Shown here: piece by piece, positions 9,228-17,623 of the stretch | Position numbering within the stretch: position 1 is the stretch's first letter | Layout of the letters: each line of letters starts with the position of its first letter | DNA from: Sporosarcina sp. 6E9 | GTDB lineage: Bacteria > Bacillota > Bacilli > Bacillales_A > Planococcaceae | Reading direction: 5' to 3' | Length of the DNA stretch: 64,000 bases | NCBI RefSeq assembly: GCF_017921835.1 | Contig: NZ_JAGEMN010000003.1 | Location: 62,001-126,000, forward strand | The notes under the pieces: model-generated | Seen by the model: only the letters and a program-made list of their open reading frames with translations | Database searches by the model: none | What the model was told of the DNA's origin: nothing | Made by a program: the position numbers and the translations under genes

Positions 9228-9518
9228 ATGGAAAAACTGCAAAAGGATATTATAAAATTCACGAAAGCCCGTAACTGGGACGGGAATCACGATGCACGAA
9301 ATCTCGCGATATCCATTTCACTCGAAGCCAGTGAATTACTTGAACATTTTCAGTGGCAATCAGCAGAGGAGGCACTCGCGAAGAATAAGCAGGAAATTGC
9401 TGAAGAAGCGGCAGACGTTTTTATTTATTTGTTGCAGTTCGCTGATTTGCTAGGGATTGATCTTAAAGAGGAAGCGCGAAAGAAGATTGAGAAGAACGAA
9501 GAACGGTTTCCTGTTTGA
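9228..9518 (+). CDS. MazG-like nucleotide pyrophosphohydrolase
   Basis: A 96-residue single-domain all-alpha NTP pyrophosphatase. The metal-binding Glu/Asp residues are visible in ISLEASELLEHFQW and EIAEEAADVFIYLLQFAD, with the RxWDGNHDARNLAIS entry motif typical of the short RS21-C6/dCTPase-like group. It probably hydrolyses non-canonical or excess (d)NTPs. The ATG at 9228 has GTGAGG 6 nt upstream; an upstream GTG at 9213 lacks an RBS. The stop codon lies inside the first unit of a 21-bp-period repeat. Confidence 0.88.
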   Translation: MEKLQKDIIKFTKARNWDGNHDARNLAISISLEASELLEHFQWQSAEEALAKNKQEIAEEAADVFIYLLQFADLLGIDLKEEARKKIEKNEERFPV

Positions 9519-9608
9519 TTGCAGGTATAAAAGGTTTGCTTGCACTAAAGCAGCGTTTGCTTGCACACTTACGACATTTGCTTGCACTTAAATGACTTTG
9601 CTTGCAAG
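9514..9608. repeat. Intergenic 21-bp-period array A (core TTTGCTTGCAC)
   Basis: Five units start at 9514, 9535, 9556, 9577 and 9597 (steps 21, 21, 21, 20). The 11-bp core TTTGCTTGCAC is identical in three units and one or two bases off in the others; the 9-10 bp spacers are unrelated. It lies between convergent genes and overlaps the stop codon of the MazG-like gene. No function recognised. Confidence 0.85.
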
Positions 9609-9654
9609 TCGGGACTTTTCTCCTAACCATCTTGGACAGCAAGTAAATCAATGA

Positions 9655-9700
9655 TACAAAAAAGGAGTACTTGAATAGCGAACGCTTCAAGTACTCCTTT
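9655..9700 (-). terminator. Terminator of the osmoprotectant transporter operon
   Basis: A perfect 14-bp stem (9661-9674 with 9687-9700), with a further AGCG/CGCT pairing in the loop, is followed on the minus strand by six U residues. Confidence 0.9.
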
Positions 9701-9713
9701 AAAACTTTGTTAT

Positions 9714-10604
9714 TTATTCCTTAATCAAACCTTTTTCAATCAAAAATTCTCTCGCGACGTCTTCAGGTTTATCTTTATCCAAATCCACACGGGAATTCAT
9801 TTTCAACATATCTTCTTCTGTAATTTTTCCTGCTAAGCTGTTTAATACTTTTTCAAGCTCAGGGAATTTTTTCAGCGTGTCTTGACGAACGACCGGTGCT
9901 GCGTCGTATTTCGGGAAAAAGCCCAAGTCATCTTTTGTTGTTGCCAAGTCGAATAGTTGAATTCTGCTATCCGTTGTAAAAGCAGGAATCACATCAACAT
10001 CACCGTTTTTCACCGCTTCATACATCACATTCGGATCTAAACTTTTGGCATCTGCAAATGAAAATGGGTACGCCTTATTTAAATCTTCATACCCGTCACC
10101 TTTACGCTCGTAAAAAGCATGTGGTGCTCCAAATACGATATCTTCTTTTGACGATTTTTCCGCAAGCTCCGAGTAAGTAGCTGAGTCATAGGATTTGTCT
10201 TTTGCATAGGCAAGCGTATAGCCATTTTCAAATCCTAATGGTGCTAACCAAGTCACCTTAAATTTGTCTTCGTACCCTTTTTTCACACGGTCAAATACGC
10301 TTTCAGAACTCTCTCCAGCCTTTGACTCTTCCTTTAATACATCTTTAAGGCCCGTCCCTGTGTACTCAACATATAAATCGATTTCGCCTTTTTCTATGGC
10401 GGGTGTCAGTATCGCTACTTCACCAAGACCGTCTTCATATTTCACCTTATAATCCGTTTCAGACTCAATATAGAGACCTAGTATGTGAGGCAAGATATAT
10501 TGTTCCGTCCATGGCTTTCCGCCGATGATTATTTCATCTTTCGAGCCGCAAGCACTTAGTAAAAGCACAAGTGCAAGAACGATAACTCCTGTAATTTTCT
10601 TCAC
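9714..10604 (-). CDS. Quaternary-amine/osmoprotectant ABC transporter, substrate-binding lipoprotein
   Basis: The 296-residue lipoprotein has a type II signal peptide ending LLSAC (Cys19) and an OpuAC-type substrate-binding domain (GGKPWTEQYILPHILG, VEYTGTGL, AFTTDSRIQ). It binds glycine betaine, carnitine, choline or a related compound at the outer membrane face and delivers it to the permease and ATPase encoded just upstream. The choice of ligand is not decidable from sequence. GTG start with RBS AAGGGGGG. Last gene of the operon, followed by a strong terminator. Confidence 0.9.
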   Translation of the reverse strand: MKKITGVIVLALVLLLSACGSKDEIIIGGKPWTEQYILPHILGLYIESETDYKVKYEDGLGEVAILTPAIEKGEIDLYVEYTGTGLKDVLKEESKAGESSESVFDRVKKGYEDKFKVTWLAPLGFENGYTLAYAKDKSYDSATYSELAEKSSKEDIVFGAPHAFYERKGDGYEDLNKAYPFSFADAKSLDPNVMYEAVKNGDVDVIPAFTTDSRIQLFDLATTKDDLGFFPKYDAAPVVRQDTLKKFPELEKVLNSLAGKITEEDMLKMNSRVDLDKDKPEDVAREFLIEKGLIKE

Positions 10605-10620
10605 ATGAATCCCCCCTTAA

Positions 10621-11262
10621 CTATTGGTTGTTGATACCTTTAGGCGTAACTCTTTTCTCCACCCACTTCAACATTAAATCAAACGCAATTGCCAACAATG
10701 CAACAGGTAGCGCCCCTGCCAGAACTAAAGCATTGTTATACGATTGGAGACCTCTGTAAATAACGTCGCCTAAACCGCCCGCACCCACAAAGGTCGCTAG
10801 CGTTGCAATACCGACAGTCAAAACCGTCGCTGTTCGAATCCCCGCCATTATGACGGGCAATGCAATCGGCAGCTCAATTTTTTTCAATATTTGGTTTGGG
10901 GTCATGCCCATTCCACGACCCGCTTCGATAATCGAATCATCGGCACCAGTCAAACCGGCATATGTATTACGAACAATTGGTAATAAAGCATAAATAACGA
11001 GTGCAATAAGTGCTGTTTTTGAACCGATTCCGATAAGCGGAACTAAAAATCCAAATAATGCAAGACTAGGTATTGTTTGCAGCACCGCTGTCACGCCAAT
11101 AATCGGTTCTGCAAAACGGCGATACCTGGCGACCAATATTCCAGTAGGTAGCGCAATTAGAATTCCAATTGCAAGCGCTACAAAAGATAAATAGATATGT
11201 TGCAGAAATGCTTCCGTTATTAAATCTGAACGGCTGCTAATCGTATCGAAGAAATTACTCAT
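10621..11262 (-). CDS. Quaternary-amine/osmoprotectant ABC transporter, permease
   Basis: A 213-residue BPD-type permease of the OpuCB/OpuBB family. The EAA loop (EAGRGMGMTPNQILKKIELPIALPVIMAGIR) contacts the ATPase. Its length matches single OpuCB-type permeases. Only one permease gene is present, whereas OpuB and OpuC have two, so this system probably works as a homodimer in the membrane. Its ATG overlaps the stop of the ATPase gene (ATGA), indicating translational coupling. Confidence 0.92.
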   Translation of the reverse strand: MSNFFDTISSRSDLITEAFLQHIYLSFVALAIGILIALPTGILVARYRRFAEPIIGVTAVLQTIPSLALFGFLVPLIGIGSKTALIALVIYALLPIVRNTYAGLTGADDSIIEAGRGMGMTPNQILKKIELPIALPVIMAGIRTATVLTVGIATLATFVGAGGLGDVIYRGLQSYNNALVLAGALPVALLAIAFDLMLKWVEKRVTPKGINNQ

Positions 11263-12230
11263 ACTGAAAGCGCCCCTTCCTGGTCTTTCATGGCAGCCTT
11301 CAGGAGCGTATGGTGTCCGAGATATCCGACGATCCTGTCTTGACTTGTAATGGCAAGACGCCCATTTGAATGATTATCCAGAATTTCAATTGCTTCCTGA
11401 ACTGTTATCAACGCGTCGACCTTTACGCTATCTCCTGCCCAGGTTTCATCCAGTATGTCAGAGAATTCCACGAGTTTTCTTTGCGCAAAATCGCGTCTAC
11501 GTGCAATTCGTTTTTGACCGATGAAATCACGAACAAAATCTGTCGCTTGGTGTTCTATTAACTCATTTGGTGAAGACATCTGTTCAATTTGACCTTCGCG
11601 CATAATGATGATTTCATCAGCAATTTCGAGTGCCTCATCCATATCATGCGTGACAAACACAATCGTTTTCCTAATCTGTTTTTGGAGCTTCCGTAACTCG
11701 ACTTGAAGTTGCTCTCGGCTAATCGGGTCAAGCGCTGAAAAGGGCTCGTCCATCAATATAATATTAGGGTCGCTTGCTAGAGCACGACTTACCCCAACAC
11801 GCTGTTGTTGGCCACCAGACAATTCAAAAGGATAACGACTTCTATACGTTTTTGGATCCAAATCGACTAATTCCAATAATTCATCGACCCTCGCTGAAAT
11901 TCGGTCTTCTTCCCATCTCAACATTTCGGGAACCATCGCAATGTTTTCTTCAATTGTCATATGTGGAATCAAACCGATTCGTTGAATCACGTAGCCAATC
12001 GAACGTCGAAGTTCAACTTCATCTCTTTCCAAGATTGGTTGTTCATCGATATATACTTCTCCCGATGTCGGAAGTTCTAATCGATTGATCATCCGCATCA
12101 GTGTTGTTTTTCCACACCCACTCGGACCAATAATCGCAGTTAATTTATGTGTCGGGATTGTTACTGTAACCCCGTTTAAAGCTTTCGTTCCATCTGGAAA
12201 CACTTTCGTTACATTATCAAATCGAATCAC
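11259..12230 (-). CDS. Quaternary-amine/osmoprotectant ABC transporter, ATPase with C-terminal CBS region
   Basis: A 323-residue ATPase of the OpuCA type: Walker A GPSGCGKTT (about 34-42), signature LSGGQQQR (about 138), Walker B IILMDEP, H-loop VTHD. Residues 265-315 resemble a single CBS motif, which in OpuA-type ATPases senses ionic strength or cyclic nucleotides. It is shorter than OpuCA (about 380 residues), so only one CBS unit seems present. GTG start with AGGAG upstream. First gene of the three-gene importer, 23 bp after an ABC exporter gene. Confidence 0.92.
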   Translation of the reverse strand: MIRFDNVTKVFPDGTKALNGVTVTIPTHKLTAIIGPSGCGKTTLMRMINRLELPTSGEVYIDEQPILERDEVELRRSIGYVIQRIGLIPHMTIEENIAMVPEMLRWEEDRISARVDELLELVDLDPKTYRSRYPFELSGGQQQRVGVSRALASDPNIILMDEPFSALDPISREQLQVELRKLQKQIRKTIVFVTHDMDEALEIADEIIIMREGQIEQMSSPNELIEHQATDFVRDFIGQKRIARRRDFAQRKLVEFSDILDETWAGDSVKVDALITVQEAIEILDNHSNGRLAITSQDRIVGYLGHHTLLKAAMKDQEGALSV

Positions 12231-12253
12231 ATCTTCACTCCTATAGACTATCG

Positions 12254-13993
12254 TTAGAATAGTCCTTGTCCTTGTGCAAACTCACGGTACAAATCATGTG
12301 TCGCAATGAGTTCCTCATGTTTTCCTTTACCAGTAATCTTTCCTTTTTCCAGGAAGATTAACTGATCTGCATGAATAACCGTCGCCAATCTATGTGCGAT
12401 AATGAGCGTTGTTCGACCTTCCATAAGCCGTACCAGCGCTTCTTGAACATGAGTTTCTGAACCACTGTCTAAATTCGACGTAGCTTCATCAAGAAGCAAT
12501 ATTTCAGGATTATAAAGTAACGCCCTAGCAATCGCAATGCGCTGGCGCTGTCCACCCGATAATTTCATTCCACGTTCACCGACAAGCGTTTCAAACTGTT
12601 CCGGCATTTCTTCGATGAAATCGAGTGCATTCGCCGCTTCTGCAGCACGCTTCACTTCTTCAGTCGTCGGTCTACTATCAAGCCCATACGCAATATTATC
12701 CATGATTGAACCACTTAATAAAGGGCTTTCCTGCGAAACATACCCAATTTTCCCCCGCCACTCGGCCAGAGCAATTGTATAAATCGATTTTCCTCCTATT
12801 GACACTTCCCCATTTGTAGGCATATAAAACCTTTCCAACAAAGAAAATACAGTCGTCTTGCCGCCACCACTTGGACCTACCAAGGCGGTTACTGTTCCAG
12901 GATTCGCTTCAAACGAGATTCCACTGAGGACTTCCTTTCCGGATTCATAGGAAAAATGAACATCATCAAATTTGATTATTCCCTCTGGAACAACTTTTTC
13001 TCCCGTTGACACTTCACTTTCCATTTCAATAATATGTTGAATACGCTCAGTCGCCCCAACCGCTTTTTGAAATGAAGTGAAAAATGATGCCATCTGCGCA
13101 AACGGTACGATAATTTGAAACATGAAAAAGATAATGGCAACGAGCGTCCCCGCCGATAAAATTCCCCTGGATACTTGAGAGCCGCCATATCCTAAAATTA
13201 CGACGAGAATACTCATCATCGTTAACGTCATGATGGGCGATATCACAGCTTGTATTTTCGCTTCTTTCAAACCGAAGCCAAATAATGAACGAATTGCTTT
13301 TTGTCCTTGTTCTGCTTCCGTCTTCTCCGCACGGGATGCTTTTACTAATCTTATATCGCCAAGGACACGCCCTAGATGACCTGAAAACTTTGCCATCTCA
13401 GCTTGCGTCGCCTTTGCCACTTTATGCATTATACGACCGAGCGGTATGATTATCGCCATGCTGATTGGAATACTAATGAGCATGATTAATGTCATTTGCC
13501 ACGACAGGAAAAATAAAATAATAATCGATCCAACAATCGATATGACTCCGGATACAAAAGTCACAAGATGATTCGTCACCAATTCCTTCAACGTTGTTGT
13601 ATCTTGTGTAATCCGGCTCATCGTTTCGCCGGTTTCATTCGCATCATAATACGAAACCGGTAGACGGAGCACTTTGTTCCACAACTTCCCGCGCAAATCT
13701 GCGACAACCGTTTCCCCTATATATGTCAATAGATAGTGGGATACGCCGCCGGTCAATGCTTGTACGATGAAAATCACAAACAAAAGTGCCGCCGTTTTCC
13801 AATTAAATAATGCATCCGCTAACGTATCCACAAGCGTTTTCGTAATAAGCGGTATGACAAGCCCAGCTATCGTCGTCGTTAGCGAAAGAATTAGTGCAAG
13901 GACTGTGACGCCAATTGGCCATTTCAACTTTTTTAGTAAAGCAAAAAAGTTTTTCGTAGAGGATTCTTTACGAGTTTTGAGTTGTTCCGACAT
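12254..13993 (-). CDS. ABC exporter half-transporter (BmrA/LmrA-like multidrug type)
   Basis: A 579-residue fusion of a six-helix membrane domain (1-310) with an ATPase domain: Walker A GPSGGGKTT (about 372), LSGGQRQR (about 476), Walker B ILLLDEATS, H-loop IAHR. This is the homodimeric BmrA/LmrA architecture that exports hydrophobic compounds; the substrate is unknown. RBS AAGGGGAAG before the ATG. The gap of 23 bp to the osmoprotectant operon and 41 bp from the uracil glycosylase gene suggest shared transcripts. Confidence 0.9.
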   Translation of the reverse strand: MSEQLKTRKESSTKNFFALLKKLKWPIGVTVLALILSLTTTIAGLVIPLITKTLVDTLADALFNWKTAALLFVIFIVQALTGGVSHYLLTYIGETVVADLRGKLWNKVLRLPVSYYDANETGETMSRITQDTTTLKELVTNHLVTFVSGVISIVGSIIILFFLSWQMTLIMLISIPISMAIIIPLGRIMHKVAKATQAEMAKFSGHLGRVLGDIRLVKASRAEKTEAEQGQKAIRSLFGFGLKEAKIQAVISPIMTLTMMSILVVILGYGGSQVSRGILSAGTLVAIIFFMFQIIVPFAQMASFFTSFQKAVGATERIQHIIEMESEVSTGEKVVPEGIIKFDDVHFSYESGKEVLSGISFEANPGTVTALVGPSGGGKTTVFSLLERFYMPTNGEVSIGGKSIYTIALAEWRGKIGYVSQESPLLSGSIMDNIAYGLDSRPTTEEVKRAAEAANALDFIEEMPEQFETLVGERGMKLSGGQRQRIAIARALLYNPEILLLDEATSNLDSGSETHVQEALVRLMEGRTTLIIAHRLATVIHADQLIFLEKGKITGKGKHEELIATHDLYREFAQGQGLF

Positions 13994-14034
13994 GCTAACA
14001 CTTCCCCTTTTGGCGTTTATTTTTATAATTATAT

Positions 14035-14682
14035 CTAGGAGTTGTTATTCAATAGCCGCCCGATTTCTAACCAGTCCGCATCTAAAGACGGCCGGTGTGA
14101 AGGACGATAAAATATGGAGGCCGGATGAAAAGTCGGGACGATTGTAAATGTTTCATTCGTCCAGCTAAATTTTGTATCGTCGAGTTCTTTCAAATATTGA
14201 ACTGGTCTTTCCAACAGTTGCCCGTGCAATTCGGTGACTTTCGACTCTCTCCCTAATAAACGCTGCAAACCAACATTTCCAAGCGTGACAATCAACTTCG
14301 GTTTCACAGTCAATAACTCATAGTCGAGTACCGGCGCGTGTGCCAAAATCTCTTTTTGCGTAGGTGGCCGGTTGTATTTCCGCTCTGTTAAAGTACCATC
14401 ACGATTTCTTTTCGTTCCCCATCTGTAAGGTCTACTTCGCACAGCACTCGTTATATAAACATCTTCCCGCGATAAACCAATCGTAGCCAATGATTTCATC
14501 AATTCTTTTCCAGCACGCCCAATGAACGGGATGCCGTCCACGAGTTCGAATTCTCCGGGTGCTTCACCGATTAGCATAAGTTCAGGATCTATCGGGCCTT
14601 CACCGTAAATAAAACCTTCTACTGGAAATCCTTCGATGCGGTCTTTTCCAAGTTGTGCAATCGATTCTGGTATGCGGAACAT
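14035..14682 (-). CDS. Uracil-DNA glycosylase family 4-like protein without cluster cysteines
   Basis: The 215-residue protein shows the family 4 motifs GEAPGEFELVDGIPFIGRAG (uracil pocket), YITSAVRSRPY and PTFHPAS (His loop). It would remove uracil from DNA. The four cysteines that hold the 4Fe-4S cluster in typical family 4 enzymes are absent: no Cys remains in the protein from this start. An insertion (RWGTKRNRDGTLTERKYNRPP) sits where one cysteine pair would lie. The ATG at 14682 is preferred to 14733 because AAGGAAAGGG lies just before it. Possibly co-transcribed with the exporter gene 41 bp downstream. Confidence 0.85.
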   Translation of the reverse strand: MFRIPESIAQLGKDRIEGFPVEGFIYGEGPIDPELMLIGEAPGEFELVDGIPFIGRAGKELMKSLATIGLSREDVYITSAVRSRPYRWGTKRNRDGTLTERKYNRPPTQKEILAHAPVLDYELLTVKPKLIVTLGNVGLQRLLGRESKVTELHGQLLERPVQYLKELDDTKFSWTNETFTIVPTFHPASIFYRPSHRPSLDADWLEIGRLLNNNS

Positions 14683-14754
14683 CGAAACACCCTTTCCTTT
14701 TATTTTACTGTAACAAAAATAACCTCTCCACATAAAGGAAAGGTACTGGACTAC

Positions 14755-15090
14755 TTAGATTATGAACGGATTCAGTGCATTTTCTACACTGTTAGAAAAA
14801 TTCTTTCCGGCACCCCAGTCAAAACGTAAAATACCTTCAGAAGTTCCTGCAGCTACTGCATGAACATTCGTTTCACCATCAAAGTTATCGATTGTCACCG
14901 TAAGTGAAGCGCGGTTACTCGTACGCATATAATACTTTTCCAGAATAACAACATGGATAACTTTATCTTCAAACTTCCTTTCATATTGATCAACCAGTAC
15001 CCCACTCACATTTCTCCCAAGCACCCAATCTTTAATTTTCTCCGTTGCCTCTGTCGGTGTTAATTTCACACGGAAATTTCGTACAGTCAT
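14755..15090 (-). CDS. Conserved protein, DUF6054-like, function unknown
   Basis: The 111 residues are soluble and contain a conserved-looking segment (LEKYYMRTSNRASLTVTIDN, then a Gly-rich AAGTSEGILRFDWGAGKNF) that I associate from memory with DUF6054, a family without known function. GGGAGG lies 8 nt before the ATG. It precedes the glycosylase gene on the same strand by about 70 bp. Nothing in the sequence indicates an activity. Confidence 0.7.
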   Translation of the reverse strand: MTVRNFRVKLTPTEATEKIKDWVLGRNVSGVLVDQYERKFEDKVIHVVILEKYYMRTSNRASLTVTIDNFDGETNVHAVAAGTSEGILRFDWGAGKNFSNSVENALNPFII

Positions 15091-15171
15091 TTTTATTCCT
15101 CCCGTTACTTTTAACTCTTTATACGTTTGACCATTGAAGAGGTTTCATTCGTAAAGATGCATGTGCAAAAC

Positions 15172-15208
15172 AAAAAAGTGCCTGAACAATGAAGCGTTCA
15201 AGCACTTT
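15172..15208 (-). terminator. Terminator of niaP
   Basis: A 13-bp stem with one G-U pair (15175-15187 with 15196-15208) is followed by U6 on the minus strand. Confidence 0.85.
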
Positions 15209-15218
15209 ATAAATGATT

Positions 15219-16421
15219 TTATTCTAACTCCAACTGCTTTGTCTCTGTTCCCAAGAAGACGACTGCTAAGACACCGATAATAATGGCTCCGCAGAAAATC
15301 CCGAAAATTAAACCGAAACCATATCCCGCCGCCAATAAAGAACCGACAAGCAATGGACCGAAAATACCGCCGACTCGACCAACTGCCGCGGCCATACCTG
15401 AACCTGTCGCGCGAATAGACGTTGGATATTGCTCAGGTGAATACGCATATAAGGCGCCCCATGCGCCTAAATTAAAGAATGATAACAGTGCACCTGAAAC
15501 GAGTAATAAGCCAAGTGTTTCCGCATTTCCAAATATGATAGCACTTGTCGCTGTTCCAAGAAGATACGTTGCCAAGACGAATTTTCGTCCTGCTCGTTCT
15601 ATTAACCAGGCCGCTGTGAAATACCCAGGAAGCTGTGCGAGTGTCATTAAAAGTACATAGCCAAAACTTTTGATCATACTAAAACCTTTCATCACCATCA
15701 CACTCGGCAACCATAGGAACATTCCGTAATAAGAGAATACGACCATGAACCAAACAATCCATAACATAACTGTGCGCTTCGCGTATTTTTTCGACAACAA
15801 AAGCTTGATCTTCGCACCAGCGGATTGCTTCGGTTTACCGTCTTCTACATATTTTGGAGAGTCAGGCAAGTTTCTTCGAAGATAAATCGCGTAAAATGCA
15901 GGTAGTGCAGTAATAATCAAAGCAACACGCCAGCCAAACGATGGAATCACAAAATAGGCAATTAATGCAGCGATCAACCATCCAGCCGCCCAAAAACTTT
16001 CTAATAACACAACAACTCGTCCACGTTCATTCGCGTCTACGCTTTCAGATACCAGTGTCGATGCCACTGGCAGTTCCCCACCTAGGCCAGCCCCAACAAA
16101 GAAACGTAGTATTAAAAAAGCAGTTAGCGTCATCGTTAATGCAGACAAACCACTTGCGACTGAGAATAAAACAAGCGTGATCATAAATACATTCTTTCGC
16201 CCAATCCGATCCGCTAATAAACCGAATCCGAATGCACCAACTGCCATTCCAATGGAGTTAACACTTCCGATCCAGCCCATTTCAACAGATGTTAAATTCC
16301 ATTCAAGCGCAACGGCTGCAATCACAAAGGATAGGATTCCGACATCCATTGCATCGAACATCCATCCTGTTCCAGCCAAGCCGAGCAAGCGGTTACGTGA
16401 TATTTCTTTTTTCTGCTTCAA
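15219..16421 (-). CDS. niaP: Niacin permease NiaP (MFS transporter, YceI-like)
   Basis: A 12-helix major facilitator very close to B. subtilis YceI/NiaP: FDAMDVGILSFVIAA near the N-terminus, LLADRIGRKNVF after helix 2, FFVGAGLGGELPVASTLVSE, and LPDSPKY after helix 6. It imports nicotinate for NAD salvage. I take the TTG at 16421 (400 residues) as the start: AGAGGG precedes it and the N-terminus then matches the B. subtilis protein; the upstream ATG at 16445 lacks an RBS. A palindrome resembling a NiaR operator overlaps its promoter. Confidence 0.9.
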   Translation of the reverse strand: MKQKKEISRNRLLGLAGTGWMFDAMDVGILSFVIAAVALEWNLTSVEMGWIGSVNSIGMAVGAFGFGLLADRIGRKNVFMITLVLFSVASGLSALTMTLTAFLILRFFVGAGLGGELPVASTLVSESVDANERGRVVVLLESFWAAGWLIAALIAYFVIPSFGWRVALIITALPAFYAIYLRRNLPDSPKYVEDGKPKQSAGAKIKLLLSKKYAKRTVMLWIVWFMVVFSYYGMFLWLPSVMVMKGFSMIKSFGYVLLMTLAQLPGYFTAAWLIERAGRKFVLATYLLGTATSAIIFGNAETLGLLLVSGALLSFFNLGAWGALYAYSPEQYPTSIRATGSGMAAAVGRVGGIFGPLLVGSLLAAGYGFGLIFGIFCGAIIIGVLAVVFLGTETKQLELE

Positions 16422-16451
16422 AATCCCTCTACTCCCCGTGTTCATATTCAG

Positions 16452-16497
16452 GTGTCATGACACATGTCATTTTACGCCACTTATTAAACTAACACAA
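16452..16497 (-). promoter_or_regulatory. niaP promoter with NiaR-like operator
   Basis: Minus-strand promoter TTGTGT (16497-16492), 17 bp, TAAAAT (16474-16469). Immediately downstream is GTGTCATGACAC (16452-16463), a perfect 12-bp palindrome overlapped by TGACA-CA-TGTCA (16458-16469), giving three TGTCA half sites. From memory, NiaR operators in Bacillales are built from TGTCA half sites; location at the start point of niaP fits repression by niacin-bound NiaR. Confidence 0.65.
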
Positions 16498-16604
16498 AGG
16501 TTTTTTAAAATAATAAGTACTAGACTTTCCGCCGAGCCTGTAAATAGGGTTCACACAAATCGGAAAACTATACGCAGATCTTCATTGCCATGAGTTTTCC
16601 ATAT

Positions 16605-16636
16605 AAAAAAGAATCGGCCTATAGAAGACCGATTCC
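16605..16636 (-). terminator. Terminator of the yclNOPQ operon
   Basis: GAATCGG (16611-16617) pairs with CCGATTC (16629-16635), followed by U6 on the minus strand. Confidence 0.8.
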
Positions 16637-16651
16637 CCATTCTTATTAATA

Positions 16652-17608
16652 TTAAAACGCTTCTTCCATTTCATTAATCATTTCTTTCATTGAAAGAAGA
16701 CCGCCGCCTGATAGATACCAGTAATCAGCGTTTAAATAAATTACTTTGCCATTTTTATAAGCATTTGTTTTCTTAACAAGATCATTTTCGATTGAATCTT
16801 TAACACTTGACTCTGTGCCAATTGCCGCATCACGGTCTACAACAAATAGAATATCTGGGTTTGTTTCAAGAATGTATTCAAACGTAATGTTTTGACCATG
16901 TGTCGATACTTCTATTTTTTCATCGGCTGCTTTGAAACCAAACACATCATGTATTAAACCGAAACGTGAATTAGGTCCATATGCACTTACTTTTCCTTCA
17001 CTTCCAAGAACGATTAATGCATTTTCATCAAGATCTGACGTTTTCTCATTAATCGCAGCAATTTGCTCATCAATTTCAGCTAGTTCTGCTTTCATTTCAT
17101 CTTCTTTGTTAAAGATTTTGGCAACAAGGTCCATATTCTTTTTAAATGAATCCATATAATGCGCTGTATCTAAACCAACGTAGACAGTAGGTGCAATCTC
17201 ACTAAATTCTTTATAAAGATCAGCCTGACGTCCAGAGATGAAAATCACATCTGGTTTCATCGCATGGATTGCTTCAAAATCGGGTTCTTTCAAGCTACCC
17301 AAGTTTTTGTATTTTGTGTCTTCAAATTTAGACAGGTAACCTGGAACGTTTGATTGTGGAAGTCCTGCTACTTCAACACCAATTTCGTCAAGTGCATCAA
17401 GCATTCCGAAATCGAACACGACAACTGTTTCAGGGTTTTTCTTTACTTCTACCGGCTTTTTATCAAGTTCATGCGTAACTTCAATAACTTCACTTTCAGC
17501 TTTATCGCCTGTTGACCCAGACGTTTCAGGTTTTTCAGTATTGCTCCCACATGCTACTAGAAAAGCCATTAATGCAAACATCATAACTGCTAAAGATATT
17601 TTTTTCAT
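16652..17608 (-). CDS. yclQ: Petrobactin-type siderophore-binding lipoprotein YclQ
   Basis: The 318-residue lipoprotein has lipobox LVAC (Cys20) and the two-lobed periplasmic-binding fold of siderophore receptors. It matches B. subtilis YclQ along its length: VVVFDFGMLDALDEIG, NLGSLKEPDFEAI, RFGLIHDVFG, STHGQNITFEYI and the C-terminal YWYLSGGGL. It would capture ferric petrobactin or its catecholate precursor and pass it to YclN/YclO. Start at the second ATG (17608), which has AAAGGATGGG upstream; the first ATG lies inside that RBS. Last gene of the operon. Confidence 0.93.
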   Translation of the reverse strand: MKKISLAVMMFALMAFLVACGSNTEKPETSGSTGDKAESEVIEVTHELDKKPVEVKKNPETVVVFDFGMLDALDEIGVEVAGLPQSNVPGYLSKFEDTKYKNLGSLKEPDFEAIHAMKPDVIFISGRQADLYKEFSEIAPTVYVGLDTAHYMDSFKKNMDLVAKIFNKEDEMKAELAEIDEQIAAINEKTSDLDENALIVLGSEGKVSAYGPNSRFGLIHDVFGFKAADEKIEVSTHGQNITFEYILETNPDILFVVDRDAAIGTESSVKDSIENDLVKKTNAYKNGKVIYLNADYWYLSGGGLLSMKEMINEMEEAF

Positions 17609-17623
17609 TATTTTTCCCATCCT

